From Mucilaginibacter terrae (GTDB lineage: Bacteria; Bacteroidota; Bacteroidia; Sphingobacteriales; Sphingobacteriaceae): 64,000 nt of DNA. Shown here piece after piece: positions 8,120 through 17,517 of this stretch. Numbering within the stretch: position 1 is the stretch's first letter; every line of letters begins with the position of its first letter. The notes under the pieces are model-generated. The model searched no databases and had not been told where the DNA came from. It saw only the letters and a program-made list of their open reading frames with translations. The position numbers and the translations under genes are program-made. The DNA lies in the NCBI RefSeq assembly GCF_031951985.1, contig NZ_JAVLVU010000001.1, forward strand, positions 2,232,001-2,296,000, written 5' to 3'.

Positions 8120-8253
8120 TTTTATACACCGCTAACAAACGCGGGGTAACAATGTAAGCATAGTTTGCGGGAAAAGAAAATATTTTATTACTTATACTAT
8201 CTCTAAAAATCACGTTTGTAGTAGCATACTTATTATGTGCAATTCAGAGGGGC

Positions 8254-9789
8254 TTATAAATTGTTCATATCATTTAAATAAACCTCTGCCTGCTGCATAA
8301 TTTTTTCTCTTTCATCAGGTTTCATTTTATTAAGTGTAACATAAGCCATTCCTATTCGCGGGTTCTTTTGCAATTTATTGGCATTTCGGTCAAAAAAGTT
8401 CCAGTACAGGCTGTTGTAAGGGCAGGCACGGTCACCGTGTTTCTTTTTATAATCGTAATGGCAGTTTTTGCAATAATCGCTCATTTTGTTAATGTATGCC
8501 GCCGATGCCACGTAAGGTTTTGAGGCTATGATGCCCCCATCGGCAAACTGGCTCATACCGCGGGTATTGGTAATTTCAACCCATTGTATGGCATCAATGT
8601 AAACACCTAAATACCAGGCATCCATATCATCGGGATGAATACCGGCCAGCAGCCCAAAGTTGCCTATAACCATTAAGCGTTGTATATGGTGCGCCCAGGC
8701 ATGATCGAGCGATTGGCCTATACACTTACTGAGGCAATTCATTTTAGTATTGGCATCCCAAAACCAATGGGGTATGTGTGTTTGATGTTCAAAAAAGTTT
8801 TTTTGTTCATACCCGGGCATTTGTGCCCAGTAAACGCCGCGCATAAATTCGCGCCAGCCAATAATTTGCCTTACATAACCTTCTACCTGGGCCAAAGCAA
8901 TTTCAGTTTTATGCTTTTCGTAGTACCTCAACACCGTTCCAACCACCTCGGCAGGCGACAGCATTTTAACATTCATAATGAACGACATACGCGAGTGAAA
9001 TAAACTGGTATGGCTTTGCAGCATGGCATCCTCATAGGTACCAAAGTGAAGCAAGAGGCTTTCGCAAAAGTATTTTAATGCTTTAAGCGCTTCTTCGCGC
9101 GATAGCGGCCACTCCAAACGCTTTTCATCAATATTACCGAAATAGGGTACCTGCATCTCATCAATCATTTGCTTTAGTTCGGCAACATCATGATCAAATA
9201 CCAGGGCATCTTGTAATAGCACTTTGCCATCATACTTTTTACGGTTATCGGCATCAAAGTTCCACCGGTTATCCAGCGGTTCATCACCCTGCATCAATAT
9301 GTGTAGCTTTTGACGCATGTGGCGGTAAAAGTTTTCCATACGATAACCCTTTTTATCGCCAAAAAAATCGCGTACGTCAAAACGTTCGGTTAAAAAGTGT
9401 TCGGTATTGGCAGTGGCGGTTTCAATATCCAGTTCATTGCAAAGCTGCTTTAACTGTTCATCCAGCCGGTATTCATCGGGCAGTTGGTATTCAAACCGCT
9501 TAATTTTTCCCTTGGTGATGATGTGCTTAATGTTTTGGGCAAAGTCTTGCTGATTGGCTTTATCATTAAGCTTAATGTAAATTACCTCATGGCCTTTTTG
9601 CGTGAGCTGGTGGGCAAAATTGCGCATGGCAGCAAAAAAAGCAAGTATCTTTTGTATATGGTGTTTTACATATTGCTGCTCCTGCATTACCTCGAGCATT
9701 ATGTAAATCACATCATTATCAACCTGCTTATACCAGCTATGCTTACTATTGAGTTGATCGCCCAGAATTAAACGGAGGGTTTTGGCCAT
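8254..9789 (-). CDS. FeS-type bacterial (6-4) photolyase / cryptochrome B (deoxyribodipyrimidine photolyase-related)
   Basis: At 511 residues this matches the DPRP/FeS-BCP group, whose studied member is Agrobacterium PhrB, a (6-4) photolyase. The four cluster cysteines are present at Cys352 (NCLSKC region), Cys440 and Cys443 (YCKNCH) and Cys456 (RACPYN). From memory these sit two positions after PhrB Cys350/438/441/454, an almost exact register. The N-terminal antenna domain begins LRLILGDQLN; the FAD-binding C-terminal region carries WREFMRGVYW and HHIQRLMVIGNFGLL. Predicted activity is light-driven reversal of (6-4) photoproducts. Another photolyase gene lies 269 bp upstream on the same strand. 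Confidence 0.9.
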   Translation of the reverse strand: MAKTLRLILGDQLNSKHSWYKQVDNDVIYIMLEVMQEQQYVKHHIQKILAFFAAMRNFAHQLTQKGHEVIYIKLNDKANQQDFAQNIKHIITKGKIKRFEYQLPDEYRLDEQLKQLCNELDIETATANTEHFLTERFDVRDFFGDKKGYRMENFYRHMRQKLHILMQGDEPLDNRWNFDADNRKKYDGKVLLQDALVFDHDVAELKQMIDEMQVPYFGNIDEKRLEWPLSREEALKALKYFCESLLLHFGTYEDAMLQSHTSLFHSRMSFIMNVKMLSPAEVVGTVLRYYEKHKTEIALAQVEGYVRQIIGWREFMRGVYWAQMPGYEQKNFFEHQTHIPHWFWDANTKMNCLSKCIGQSLDHAWAHHIQRLMVIGNFGLLAGIHPDDMDAWYLGVYIDAIQWVEITNTRGMSQFADGGIIASKPYVASAAYINKMSDYCKNCHYDYKKKHGDRACPYNSLYWNFFDRNANKLQKNPRIGMAYVTLNKMKPDEREKIMQQAEVYLNDMNNL

Positions 9790-10058
9790 GCAGCATTAAC
9801 GTTTGCAACATCATGTGGTTTGATGCTACGTAGTTCATCAGGTTGTAAAAGCTATGCATTACGCTGAACTTTGTACATTTGAAATTTGATTTTTGAAAAT
9901 TAAGGTACTGACAGCATCGGGTCAGTTACAAGGTGTTCAACTGCGTTTCAGGCGTTACATGTGTTCAACAGGTTTCATAAAAAACTATATTAAACACCGA
10001 GGGGAAACGGGGTAATTCCGAGGTTTTCAGAATAAAAAACCGAAGAGCAACAGGCAAG

Positions 10059-11342
10059 CTAAGCCACGTTTTCTTCGGCCAGCCAAAGCTTAGCATATTC
10101 GCCTTTGGGGTCGAGCTCGGTCGGGCTTTTAGGACTAAAATAACGGTTTTCGCGCGGATCGTTACCCACACCGGCAATGTAGGCCCAGTTGCCCCAGTTG
10201 CTGGCCGGAGAATAATCTATCAGCTTTTCTTCAAACCATTGTGCGCCGCGGGTCCAATCACCTTTAAGGTCTTTAACCAAATATGTAGCTACTGCCTGGC
10301 GGTTAGCATTGGCAATAAAGCCGGTGGCATTGAGTTCGTGCATACTGGCGTCAACAAATGGAACACCTGTAGTACCGTTTTTCCATTGTTCAAACAGTTC
10401 TTCTTGGTTATCAGCAAGTTCAGGTGCCGAACCTTTGAAACCTTCGGGATCAAAAAACTGGCGGCTATGCTTTTTAAACATAAACCTGAAGTAATCGCGC
10501 CACAACAACTCCAGCATCATAGGGTGGTTGCCTATTTCGTGTTCATGCTTAACTACCTCCCAATATACTTGCCTGGGCGACACACACCCCAACGCCAACC
10601 AGGGCGACAGCTTAGATGCGGCACTGTTACGACTGTTTTTACCGCTATGGGTAAGGTGGTAATTAGCAAAAAATTTCTCCAGTTGTTGCCAGGCAGCCGT
10701 TTCGCCACCTTTAAAGGTATAACTGGCACGGGTATCAATTACCGGTTGAGGCAAGCCTAATTGCTCAAGCGTTGGAATTTCGCCGGCATCGGTTATGGTT
10801 GGAATAATAATTTCTTGGGGTGCAGACAGGCTTGGGCGCACATTACTATCACGCTCCACCTTCTTTTTAAACGTATTAAAGCTATCCGGAATATCCTTGA
10901 TAGGGAAAGGAAGATCTTCTTTATGATAAAGCGTATGACCGATGAAGTGCTTGAGATTAAGCTTCATTTTCCATAAAGCAGCTTCTACTTCTTCAGATAT
11001 ATTGGTTTCTTCCAAGGCTACCTCGCGGTGGTGATAAACCTCGTTAATTTCGTATTGTGCGGCAAGTTGTGGTATAACTTCGGCCGGGTTACCGTGCGCT
11101 ATGAGTAAGTCACCAGCCAATTTTTGCAGATTTTGGCGTAAATCAGCAACACTTTCGATCAGAAATTTAGCGCGATGGCTACCGGTTTTATAACCGCCAC
11201 CGGGCGTAACCGTAAAGTAATGAGGGTCGAACACATAAACCGGTAAAATTTTATCTGCTTTACGGGTGGCTTCGAGCAGAATCTCGTTGTCGTGCACCCG
11301 TAAATCATTTCTAAACCAAACCAGTATTGTTCTTTCGCTCAT
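10059..11342 (-). CDS. DASH-family cryptochrome / photolyase
   Basis: A 427-residue flavoprotein of the photolyase superfamily. The N-terminal alpha/beta antenna domain opens ILVWFRNDLRVHDNE. The FAD domain has LALGCVSPRQVYWEV, LLWRDYFRFMFKKH, GVPFVDASMHELNATGF and SNWGNWAYIAGVGNDPRE. The PGGGYKTGSHRAKFL and GVGNDPRENRYFSP stretches are characteristic of CRY-DASH, whose members repair CPDs mainly in single-stranded DNA and may act in light signalling. The start is ATG 11342, divergent from the TetR gene 188 bp away. The C-terminus is short (KLWLAEENVA). Confidence 0.9.
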   Translation of the reverse strand: MSERTILVWFRNDLRVHDNEILLEATRKADKILPVYVFDPHYFTVTPGGGYKTGSHRAKFLIESVADLRQNLQKLAGDLLIAHGNPAEVIPQLAAQYEINEVYHHREVALEETNISEEVEAALWKMKLNLKHFIGHTLYHKEDLPFPIKDIPDSFNTFKKKVERDSNVRPSLSAPQEIIIPTITDAGEIPTLEQLGLPQPVIDTRASYTFKGGETAAWQQLEKFFANYHLTHSGKNSRNSAASKLSPWLALGCVSPRQVYWEVVKHEHEIGNHPMMLELLWRDYFRFMFKKHSRQFFDPEGFKGSAPELADNQEELFEQWKNGTTGVPFVDASMHELNATGFIANANRQAVATYLVKDLKGDWTRGAQWFEEKLIDYSPASNWGNWAYIAGVGNDPRENRYFSPKSPTELDPKGEYAKLWLAEENVA

Positions 11343-11530
11343 TCTTATAACGCATCCAAATTAACAAACAAAAATGCTAATTTTCTAATATAAATAGGAT
11401 ACACCACACAAGATTTGACACCTTACCAACACTTGTGCATAACCTTAATCATATTCTAATTTTTGGTTTTTAAACAAGGCTGACACTATTTGGTTAAATA
11501 TACCGTACTTTTATATAAACACCAAAAACT

Positions 11531-12184
11531 ATGGCTACCATCGAAAGCATTCAGAACGCCTATATTGATTACGTATTAACCGAAGGGCACGAACCAAAGT
11601 CGGTTTACTTGTTTGCCAAAAACAATGACATGAGTGAGGAAGAATTTTATCGTTTTTTTGGATCGTTTGAGGCAATTGAGCAAAATATTTGGGCCGAACT
11701 TGCTAATAAAACCATCACCGCAATTAAAATCCAGGAAGTATGGGCACAATATTCGGCACGCGAAAAAGCCTTATCGTTTTTTTACAGCTTTTTTGAGTTA
11801 CTAAAAGGCAGCCGGAGTTTTGCTGTTTATAGCCTTAAAAAACATCAACGCGCTCTTTCGTCGCCACAGGTGCTTAATACAATGAAAAATATTTTTGAAG
11901 CCTTTGCCGATGAGATACTCCGCGATGGTCTTGATAGCGGCGAACTTACAGATCGCAAGTTTTTCACCAAAAAATATAAAGACGGGCTATGGCTGCAGTT
12001 TGGCTTTGTACTTAACTTTTGGGTGAACGACAACTCGGCCGGATTTGAAAAAACTGATGAAGCCATTGAAAAGGGCGTAAACGTAACTTTCGATCTGTTT
12101 CAGCGCTCGCCGATTGATAACCTGATAGATTACGGTAAATTTTTGGTAAAAAACGGAAGTTTTAAAGAGAAGATGGGTTTGTGA
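11531..12184 (+). CDS. TetR-family transcriptional regulator
   Basis: This 217-residue protein has an N-terminal helix-turn-helix (about residues 1-55; GHEPKSVYLFAKNNDMSEEEFYRFF fits the recognition region) and an all-helical ligand/dimerisation domain. It is divergent from the CRY-DASH gene and heads a same-strand run of HAD, ABC1 kinase, two SDR proteins and a CPD photolyase, so it is the natural candidate to control the photolyase island (inference). No clear palindromic operator was found in the 188-bp divergent region. A REP-like doublet follows its stop codon. Confidence 0.85.
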   Translation: MATIESIQNAYIDYVLTEGHEPKSVYLFAKNNDMSEEEFYRFFGSFEAIEQNIWAELANKTITAIKIQEVWAQYSAREKALSFFYSFFELLKGSRSFAVYSLKKHQRALSSPQVLNTMKNIFEAFADEILRDGLDSGELTDRKFFTKKYKDGLWLQFGFVLNFWVNDNSAGFEKTDEAIEKGVNVTFDLFQRSPIDNLIDYGKFLVKNGSFKEKMGL

Positions 12185-12290
12185 ACCCCACCCTACCCTC
12201 CCCGAAAGGGAGGGTTCTAAGATTTCTAATAAACTAATTTATAATAATATTTTATAAAAGCCTCCCCCTCGGGGAGGTTGGGAGGGGTTA
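12184..12290 (+). repeat. REP-like inverted doublet between the TetR and HAD genes
   Basis: A left element at 12184-12216 (AACCCC, then CCCTCCC-CGAAA-GGGAGGG) and a right element at 12260-12290 (CCTCCCC-CTC-GGGGAGG, then GGGAGGGGTT) are inverted copies of one ~30-nt GC-rich unit around an AT-rich 43-bp core. A related single copy lies at 37568-37602. The right element touches the HAD start codon. Confidence 0.75.
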
Positions 12291-12944
12291 ATGTACGCTG
12301 CTATTTTTGATATGGACGGCACTTTGGTGGATAATAACCCATATCACTTTAAAGCCTGGAAACAGCTTTTTGAACAACATAACCGTGTTGGGGTAACACC
12401 CGAGCTTTATAATGAAAAGATTAGCGGAGTACCGGGCATGGTAATTATGCGCAATTTTTTTGGCAATGATCATACCGAGGAGCAAATGACCCAGCTGTTT
12501 GCCCATAAAACCCGCAATTATAAAGAAATTTACGCACCGCATGTAACCCCTATTAATGGCCTTGAGCGTTTTTTAACAGCGTTGAAAAATGCGGGTTTTA
12601 AGTTGGCCGTGGCATCATCGGCTACCGAAGCTAATATTGAGTTTGTATTGAGCAGGCTACCGGTAAAACATCTTTTTGATGTAGTGGTTGATGGGTTGCG
12701 GGTCAGCAAATCAAAACCTAACCCTGATATTTTTTTAAAAGCCGCCAAAGATTTAGGTGTAAGTCCCGAAAACTGCGTGGTTTTTGAGGATTCACTTTCG
12801 GGCGTAAAGGCCGGCAATGCCGCCGGCATGAAGGTGGTGGGCATAACTACCAGCCATACCAGCGATGAGCTGCAGCCGGTTAGCCAGGTAATTACCGATT
12901 ATACCGAGCTCACCGAACATGATGTTAAGGCTTTATTTGAATAA
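12291..12944 (+). CDS. HAD-superfamily hydrolase (beta-phosphoglucomutase/phosphatase-like)
   Basis: A 217-residue HAD subfamily I enzyme. Motif I is FDMDGTLVD with nucleophile Asp7 and acid Asp9, motif II is ASSATEAN, the motif III lysine is in SKSKPNPDIF, and motif IV is VFEDSLSGVKAG. A four-helix cap (about residues 18-80) fits beta-PGM or sugar-phosphate phosphatases; the substrate is not readable. ATG 12291 directly follows a REP-like element whose GGGAGGGG could serve as ribosome binding sequence. It ends 13 bp before the ABC1-kinase start, so the two are probably co-transcribed. Confidence 0.88.
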   Translation: MYAAIFDMDGTLVDNNPYHFKAWKQLFEQHNRVGVTPELYNEKISGVPGMVIMRNFFGNDHTEEQMTQLFAHKTRNYKEIYAPHVTPINGLERFLTALKNAGFKLAVASSATEANIEFVLSRLPVKHLFDVVVDGLRVSKSKPNPDIFLKAAKDLGVSPENCVVFEDSLSGVKAGNAAGMKVVGITTSHTSDELQPVSQVITDYTELTEHDVKALFE

Positions 12945-12957
12945 CAAAATTACTACT

Positions 12958-14283
12958 ATGAGCGAGGAAAAAGCGAGGGAGCAAAACAGTATACCTACAA
13001 GCAAAGTTGAGCGATCGGCCAGGTTTGTAAAAACAGGGTTTAAAGTTGGGGGTAATTACATAAAGCATTATTCAAAAAAGCTGTTTAACCCAAGCCTCGA
13101 CAAAACAGAACTCAATGAGGATAATGCAGCCGACATATACGAATCGTTAAGCGAGCTTAAGGGCAGCGCACTCAAGGTTGCCCAAATGTTGAGCATGGAT
13201 AAAAATATCCTCCCGAAAGCCTACGTTGATAAATTCTCACAGTCGCAATATAACGCTCCTCCCCTTTCAGGGCCACTTATTGTACAAACCTTCAGAAAAC
13301 ACTTTGGCAAATCGCCCGAGCAGATATATGATAAGTTTAACCTGCGTTCAAACAATGCAGCCTCTATAGGCCAGGTGCATCAGGCTGAACTGAACGGGCA
13401 AAAACTGGCCGTTAAAATACAATATCCGGGCGTTGGTGATTCTATATCATCAGACCTTAAACTGGTAAAACCGTTTGCATTCAGGCTGTTGGGCATGAGC
13501 GAAAAGGAGCTGGACATATACATGCGCGAGGTGGAAGAACGCCTGCTGGAAGAAACCGATTATGAGCTGGAAGTACGCCGTTCTATAGAATTTTCTAACG
13601 CTTGTGCGAATCTCGAAAACATAGTTTTCCCAACGTATTACCCCGAACTATCGAGCAAACGCATCATTACCATGAGCTGGATCGAAGGGCAGCATTTAAA
13701 AGAGTTTTTGCAAACCAATCCATCCCAGGAACTGCGTAATCAATTGGGGCAGGCACTATGGAATTTCTACAATTTCCAGCAACATGAACTTCGCGCCGTA
13801 CATGCCGACCCACATCCGGGCAACTTCATGATCACTCCAGATGGCAACTTAGGTATTATTGATTTTGGCTGCATTAAAGAAATGCCCGAAGATTTTTATT
13901 ACCCGTTCTTCTCGCTTACTTCTACCAATATGCTTGATAACAAGGAAGAAACTATTAAAGCCTTCCGCAAACTGGAAATGATATTGCCTAATGACAGCCC
14001 TCAGCAGGTTGAGTTTTTTTACAGCACCTACCATCAAATGATAAGCCTGTTTGCCAAACCCTACATGAGCAGCACTTTTGATTTTGGACACACTGCCTTT
14101 TTTGATGAATTATATGGCTTTGGCGAACAACTATCGCGCATGCCCGAATTTAAACAGGCGCGCGGCGTTAAACATTTTATATACGTTAACCGTACCAACT
14201 TTGGCTTGTACAACATACTCCACGAGCTTGGGGCACAGGTAAACACCGACACTTACAAACCGCACATCGTATTAGAACATTAA
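12958..14283 (+). CDS. AarF/ABC1/UbiB-family kinase-like protein
   Basis: This is a 441-residue atypical kinase from ATG 12958 (MSEEKAREQN); the frame extends to ATG 12919, but that overlaps the HAD gene. Family motifs are all present: SALKVAQMLSMD (the KxxQ helix), LAVKIQYPGV with the ATP-binding Lys, HADPHPGNF (catalytic Asp) and GIIDFGC (metal-binding DFG). Members act on isoprenoid quinone biosynthesis or lipid homeostasis and are often upregulated in oxidative or light stress. Its place beside photolyases suggests a membrane/quinone role in the same response (inference). Confidence 0.9.
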   Translation: MSEEKAREQNSIPTSKVERSARFVKTGFKVGGNYIKHYSKKLFNPSLDKTELNEDNAADIYESLSELKGSALKVAQMLSMDKNILPKAYVDKFSQSQYNAPPLSGPLIVQTFRKHFGKSPEQIYDKFNLRSNNAASIGQVHQAELNGQKLAVKIQYPGVGDSISSDLKLVKPFAFRLLGMSEKELDIYMREVEERLLEETDYELEVRRSIEFSNACANLENIVFPTYYPELSSKRIITMSWIEGQHLKEFLQTNPSQELRNQLGQALWNFYNFQQHELRAVHADPHPGNFMITPDGNLGIIDFGCIKEMPEDFYYPFFSLTSTNMLDNKEETIKAFRKLEMILPNDSPQQVEFFYSTYHQMISLFAKPYMSSTFDFGHTAFFDELYGFGEQLSRMPEFKQARGVKHFIYVNRTNFGLYNILHELGAQVNTDTYKPHIVLEH

Positions 14284-14399
14284 TTTTGCAATCCTACTTA
14301 TCTGCTTTTTTAAATGATTGCTAATATATACTCACAACACTTTTAATATAAACCCATAATTTTAAAACTCCATTAATATTTCGTTGTTGCTATACATTG

Positions 14400-15296
14400 A
14401 TGAAAGTACTGCTCACAGGCGCTAATGGTTATATAGGTGCACGGTTAATACCTGCTCTACTGGCACAAGGCCATGAGGTTGTGTGTTTGGTACGAGACAA
14501 AGTCTTATTTGAAAAACAAAGTCAATTTGCCGCCCAGGTTTCCATTATTACCGGCGATTTACTGCGCAACCGCAGTATGGAAGCTTTACCTGTTGATATA
14601 CAGGCAGCCTATTACCTCGTAAATGCTTTGCCACAAACATCGGGCTTTGCAGGGCTGGAGGCGCTTTCGGCCGAAAACTTTGTTAATGCTGTTAACCAAA
14701 CCCATTGCAAGCAAATCATATCGTTAAGCGAAATCGATGATCATTTAACCGAAGCCGGGCTATCCCGCCTGCATGTTGAAGATATTTTGCGTACTGCCGA
14801 TGCTGCTGTTACCATTTTAAAATCGACCATGATCATTGGCGAAGGCAGCATAGCTATCGAACTCATGGAAGGCCTTACCAAAAAATCGCCTATACTTATT
14901 GCACAAAAATGGGCTAAGGCGCAAGAGCAACCTATAGCCACATGTAATGTTGTGGAGTACTTAACGGGTTGTTTGTTAAACCAGGATACTTTTAACAGCG
15001 AGTTTCATATTAGTGGCCCCGAAATACTCACTTTTAAACAAATGCTGTTGTTGCACAGCGAGGTTTGCCGCGGGCGCAAAGTGAGCATCATGACTATGCC
15101 TCAAGTATCGGCCGCGCTGTCGTCATACTGGCTTAATTACTTAACGCCTATAAGTTTTTCACACGCCAAAACTTTAGTCGAAAACTTAAAATATGACTTG
15201 GTATCGCGCGATGATGCCATTCAAAGCATTATACCCCTTAAGCTTAAAAAGCTGCGCGAAGCCTTGCTCGAAACTATGCCTGTAAGCCGGGCTTAA
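14400..15296 (+). CDS. NAD(P)-binding SDR-family protein (NmrA/NDUFA9-like)
   Basis: A 298-residue atypical short-chain dehydrogenase. The N-terminal Rossmann motif VLLTGANGYIGARLIPALL binds the nucleotide, followed by VVCLVRD. The catalytic YxxxK pair is not obvious, which fits the atypical NmrA/complex-I-39-kDa-like group. ATG 14400 is preferred over the in-frame TTG at 14397. It is separated by 10 bp from the TIGR01777-type gene downstream, so they form an operon with the class I photolyase. The substrate is unknown. Confidence 0.85.
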   Translation: MKVLLTGANGYIGARLIPALLAQGHEVVCLVRDKVLFEKQSQFAAQVSIITGDLLRNRSMEALPVDIQAAYYLVNALPQTSGFAGLEALSAENFVNAVNQTHCKQIISLSEIDDHLTEAGLSRLHVEDILRTADAAVTILKSTMIIGEGSIAIELMEGLTKKSPILIAQKWAKAQEQPIATCNVVEYLTGCLLNQDTFNSEFHISGPEILTFKQMLLLHSEVCRGRKVSIMTMPQVSAALSSYWLNYLTPISFSHAKTLVENLKYDLVSRDDAIQSIIPLKLKKLREALLETMPVSRA

Positions 15297-15306
15297 TAAT
15301 TACCTG

Positions 15307-16215
15307 ATGGCAAAACATGTTTTAATTACCGGCGGTACCGGTCTTATTGGCAGCGAGCTAACACAGATCTTATTAAATAAGGGTTACGAGGTTAGTCACC
15401 TGAGCCGTAGTGCGGGTAAAACCAATGGGGTAAAAACCTTTTTATGGGATGTAAATAAAGGTATAATTGACGAACAATGTATAAATGGCGTAGACACCGT
15501 TGTACATTTGGCCGGTGCAGGCATTGCCGATAAACGCTGGACCGAAAAGCGTAAACAGGAAATTATCGACAGCCGTACCAAATCAATCGGGCTTATTTAT
15601 ACAGCCCTTAAAGCCAACGCTAACCATACTGTAAAACATGTGGTATCGGCATCGGGTATTGGTTATTACAGCGACCGTGGCGATGAATTAATGACAGAGG
15701 ACAAAACACCTTTGCACGACTTTTTAGGCACCTGCTGCATGGAATGGGAAAAAGCCGTTGATAAAGGCCTTGAACTCGGTTTATCGATCACAAAGTTCCG
15801 TACCGGGGTTGTGCTCACTAAAAAAGAAGGTGCATTACCTCAATTGGCTTTGCCCGTAAAATTTGGCGTAGGTTCGCCGCTGGGTAGTGGCAAGCAATAC
15901 GTATCATGGATACACTTGCATGATGCTGTAAATATGTATGTGCAGGTAGTGGAAGGCTCTCTTACACCCGATACTTATAATATGGCTGCCCCAAACCCGG
16001 TAACTAATGCCCAACTCACCCAGGCAGTGGCTAAGCAGTTACGCCGACCTTTATGGGTGCCCAATGTTCCGGCTTTTGTTATTAAACTGTTGTTTGGCGA
16101 GTTATCAACCCTGGTATTGGGCAGTACATGTACATCATCACAAAAAATAGAAAAAGCGGGTTATCATTTTAAATTTGTACACGTTTCCGATGCTTTAAAA
16201 GATATTTATGGATAA
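15307..16215 (+). CDS. TIGR01777-type epimerase/SDR39U1-like protein
   Basis: 302 residues. LITGGTGLIGSELTQILL is the Rossmann NAD(P) site, DTVVHLAGAGIADKRWTEKRK is the hallmark of the TIGR01777 (YfcH/SDR39U1) family, and SASGIGYYSDRG and FRTGVVLTKKEGALP follow in the usual places. The enzymatic role is unproven for the family. The stop codon overlaps the start of the downstream photolyase gene by 8 bp, which implies translational coupling. The YfcH-like/photolyase association also recurs in other Bacteroidota as far as I recall. Confidence 0.9.
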   Translation: MAKHVLITGGTGLIGSELTQILLNKGYEVSHLSRSAGKTNGVKTFLWDVNKGIIDEQCINGVDTVVHLAGAGIADKRWTEKRKQEIIDSRTKSIGLIYTALKANANHTVKHVVSASGIGYYSDRGDELMTEDKTPLHDFLGTCCMEWEKAVDKGLELGLSITKFRTGVVLTKKEGALPQLALPVKFGVGSPLGSGKQYVSWIHLHDAVNMYVQVVEGSLTPDTYNMAAPNPVTNAQLTQAVAKQLRRPLWVPNVPAFVIKLLFGELSTLVLGSTCTSSQKIEKAGYHFKFVHVSDALKDIYG

Positions 16216-17515
16216 AAATTCTCCAGTTACCGTTTTTTGGTTCCGTCGCGATTTGCGCTTACATGATAATGCTGGTTTGTATCACGCCCTTAAAGGCCCC
16301 AACCCGGTACTTTGCCTCTTTATTTTTGACCGCGTTATACTCGACAAACTGGAAGATAAGAACGATGCGCGTGTAACGTTTATCTATAATACCATTGCCC
16401 AACTTGATCAGGAACTTCAAAAACACAAAAGCTCGCTCCTGGTAAAATACAACAAGCCGGAGGATGCCTGGAAAGAGGTTTTAAAGGAATACGAAGTTGA
16501 AGCTGTTTATACTAACCGCGATTATGAGCCTTACGCAAAAAGGCGCGACGGTGAACTTGGCGACATATTCCACGAAATAGGTATCACTTTTAAAACTTTT
16601 AAAGACCACGTAATATTTGAGCGCGAAGAAGTAGTTAAAGACGATAAAAAGCCCTACACCGTTTTTACCCCTTACAAAAGGCGCTGGATGAGCACCATAA
16701 CTGATTTTTACCTCAAAGCCTATCCAACCGAAAAGTATTTTAAAAACCTGCTCAAAACACAGGTGCTTACAATACCATCTTTAAAAAGTATGGGTTTTGA
16801 AGAAAGCAGCATACCTATACCCGATACAGAATACAAAAGTGTGATAGATGATTATGCCCGCGACCGCGATATTCCGGGTAAAAAAGGCACATCTCATATT
16901 GGTTTACACCTCCGCTTTGGAACACTCAGCATACGCGAGGTAACCAAAGAAGCCTTTAAACACGAGCATACCTGGTTGGGAGAGCTGATATGGAGGGAAT
17001 TTTATTCCATGTCGTTTGATTTCTTTCCGGAAACTGAACACAGTGCCTACCGCCCCGCTTACGATCGTATTGAATGGCGGAATAACGAAAAAGAGTTTGA
17101 AGCTTGGTGCGAGGGTAAAACCGGCTACCCGCTGGTTGATGCCGGCATGCGCGAATTAAATGCCACCGGCTTTATGCACAACAGGGTGCGTATGGTAACA
17201 GCCAGCTTTTTAATAAAACATTTGCTGATCGACTGGCGCTGGGGTGAACATTACTTTGCGCAAAAACTTTTAGATTATGAGGCATCAACCAATATAGGCA
17301 GCTGGCAATGGGTAGCTGGCTCAGGTACCGATGTTATGCCCTACTTTAGAATATTTAACCCCGAGGCTCAAAAGGAAAAATTCGATCCGAAAATGGTATA
17401 TATAAAAAAATGGGTTCCGGAGTATGGTACTAACCAATATCCTGAACCCATTATTAATAATAAAGCCGGTAAAGAACGGGCTTTAGAAGTTTATAAAAAA
17501 GCGGTAGCTAAATAA
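16208..17515 (+). CDS. phrB: Class I CPD deoxyribodipyrimidine photolyase
   Basis: A 435-residue light-driven repair enzyme for cyclobutane pyrimidine dimers. The antenna domain begins VFWFRRDLRLHDNAGLY. The FAD domain shows TSHIGLHLRFGTLSIREV, GELIWREFY (the catalytic Glu/Trp region), DAGMRELNATGFMHNRVRM (the Asn contacting the lesion) and SWQWVAGSGTDVMPYFRIFNP. Length and motifs fit class I. It overlaps the upstream SDR gene by 8 bp. Its stop lies only two bases from the end of the convergent FKBP gene, with no terminator between them. Confidence 0.93.
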   Translation: MDKNSPVTVFWFRRDLRLHDNAGLYHALKGPNPVLCLFIFDRVILDKLEDKNDARVTFIYNTIAQLDQELQKHKSSLLVKYNKPEDAWKEVLKEYEVEAVYTNRDYEPYAKRRDGELGDIFHEIGITFKTFKDHVIFEREEVVKDDKKPYTVFTPYKRRWMSTITDFYLKAYPTEKYFKNLLKTQVLTIPSLKSMGFEESSIPIPDTEYKSVIDDYARDRDIPGKKGTSHIGLHLRFGTLSIREVTKEAFKHEHTWLGELIWREFYSMSFDFFPETEHSAYRPAYDRIEWRNNEKEFEAWCEGKTGYPLVDAGMRELNATGFMHNRVRMVTASFLIKHLLIDWRWGEHYFAQKLLDYEASTNIGSWQWVAGSGTDVMPYFRIFNPEAQKEKFDPKMVYIKKWVPEYGTNQYPEPIINNKAGKERALEVYKKAVAK

Positions 17516-17517
17516 TT

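Noticed and set aside
9790..10058. Possible small gene between the first two photolyase genes
   Set aside because: The 269 bp contain no frame with gene-like sequence; a 70-codon minus-strand frame here overlaps the CRY-DASH 3' end in another frame.
12919..12957. Upstream start for the ABC1 kinase
   Set aside because: ATG 12919 would overlap the HAD gene by 26 bp with no signal of use; ATG 12958 gives the normal N-terminus.
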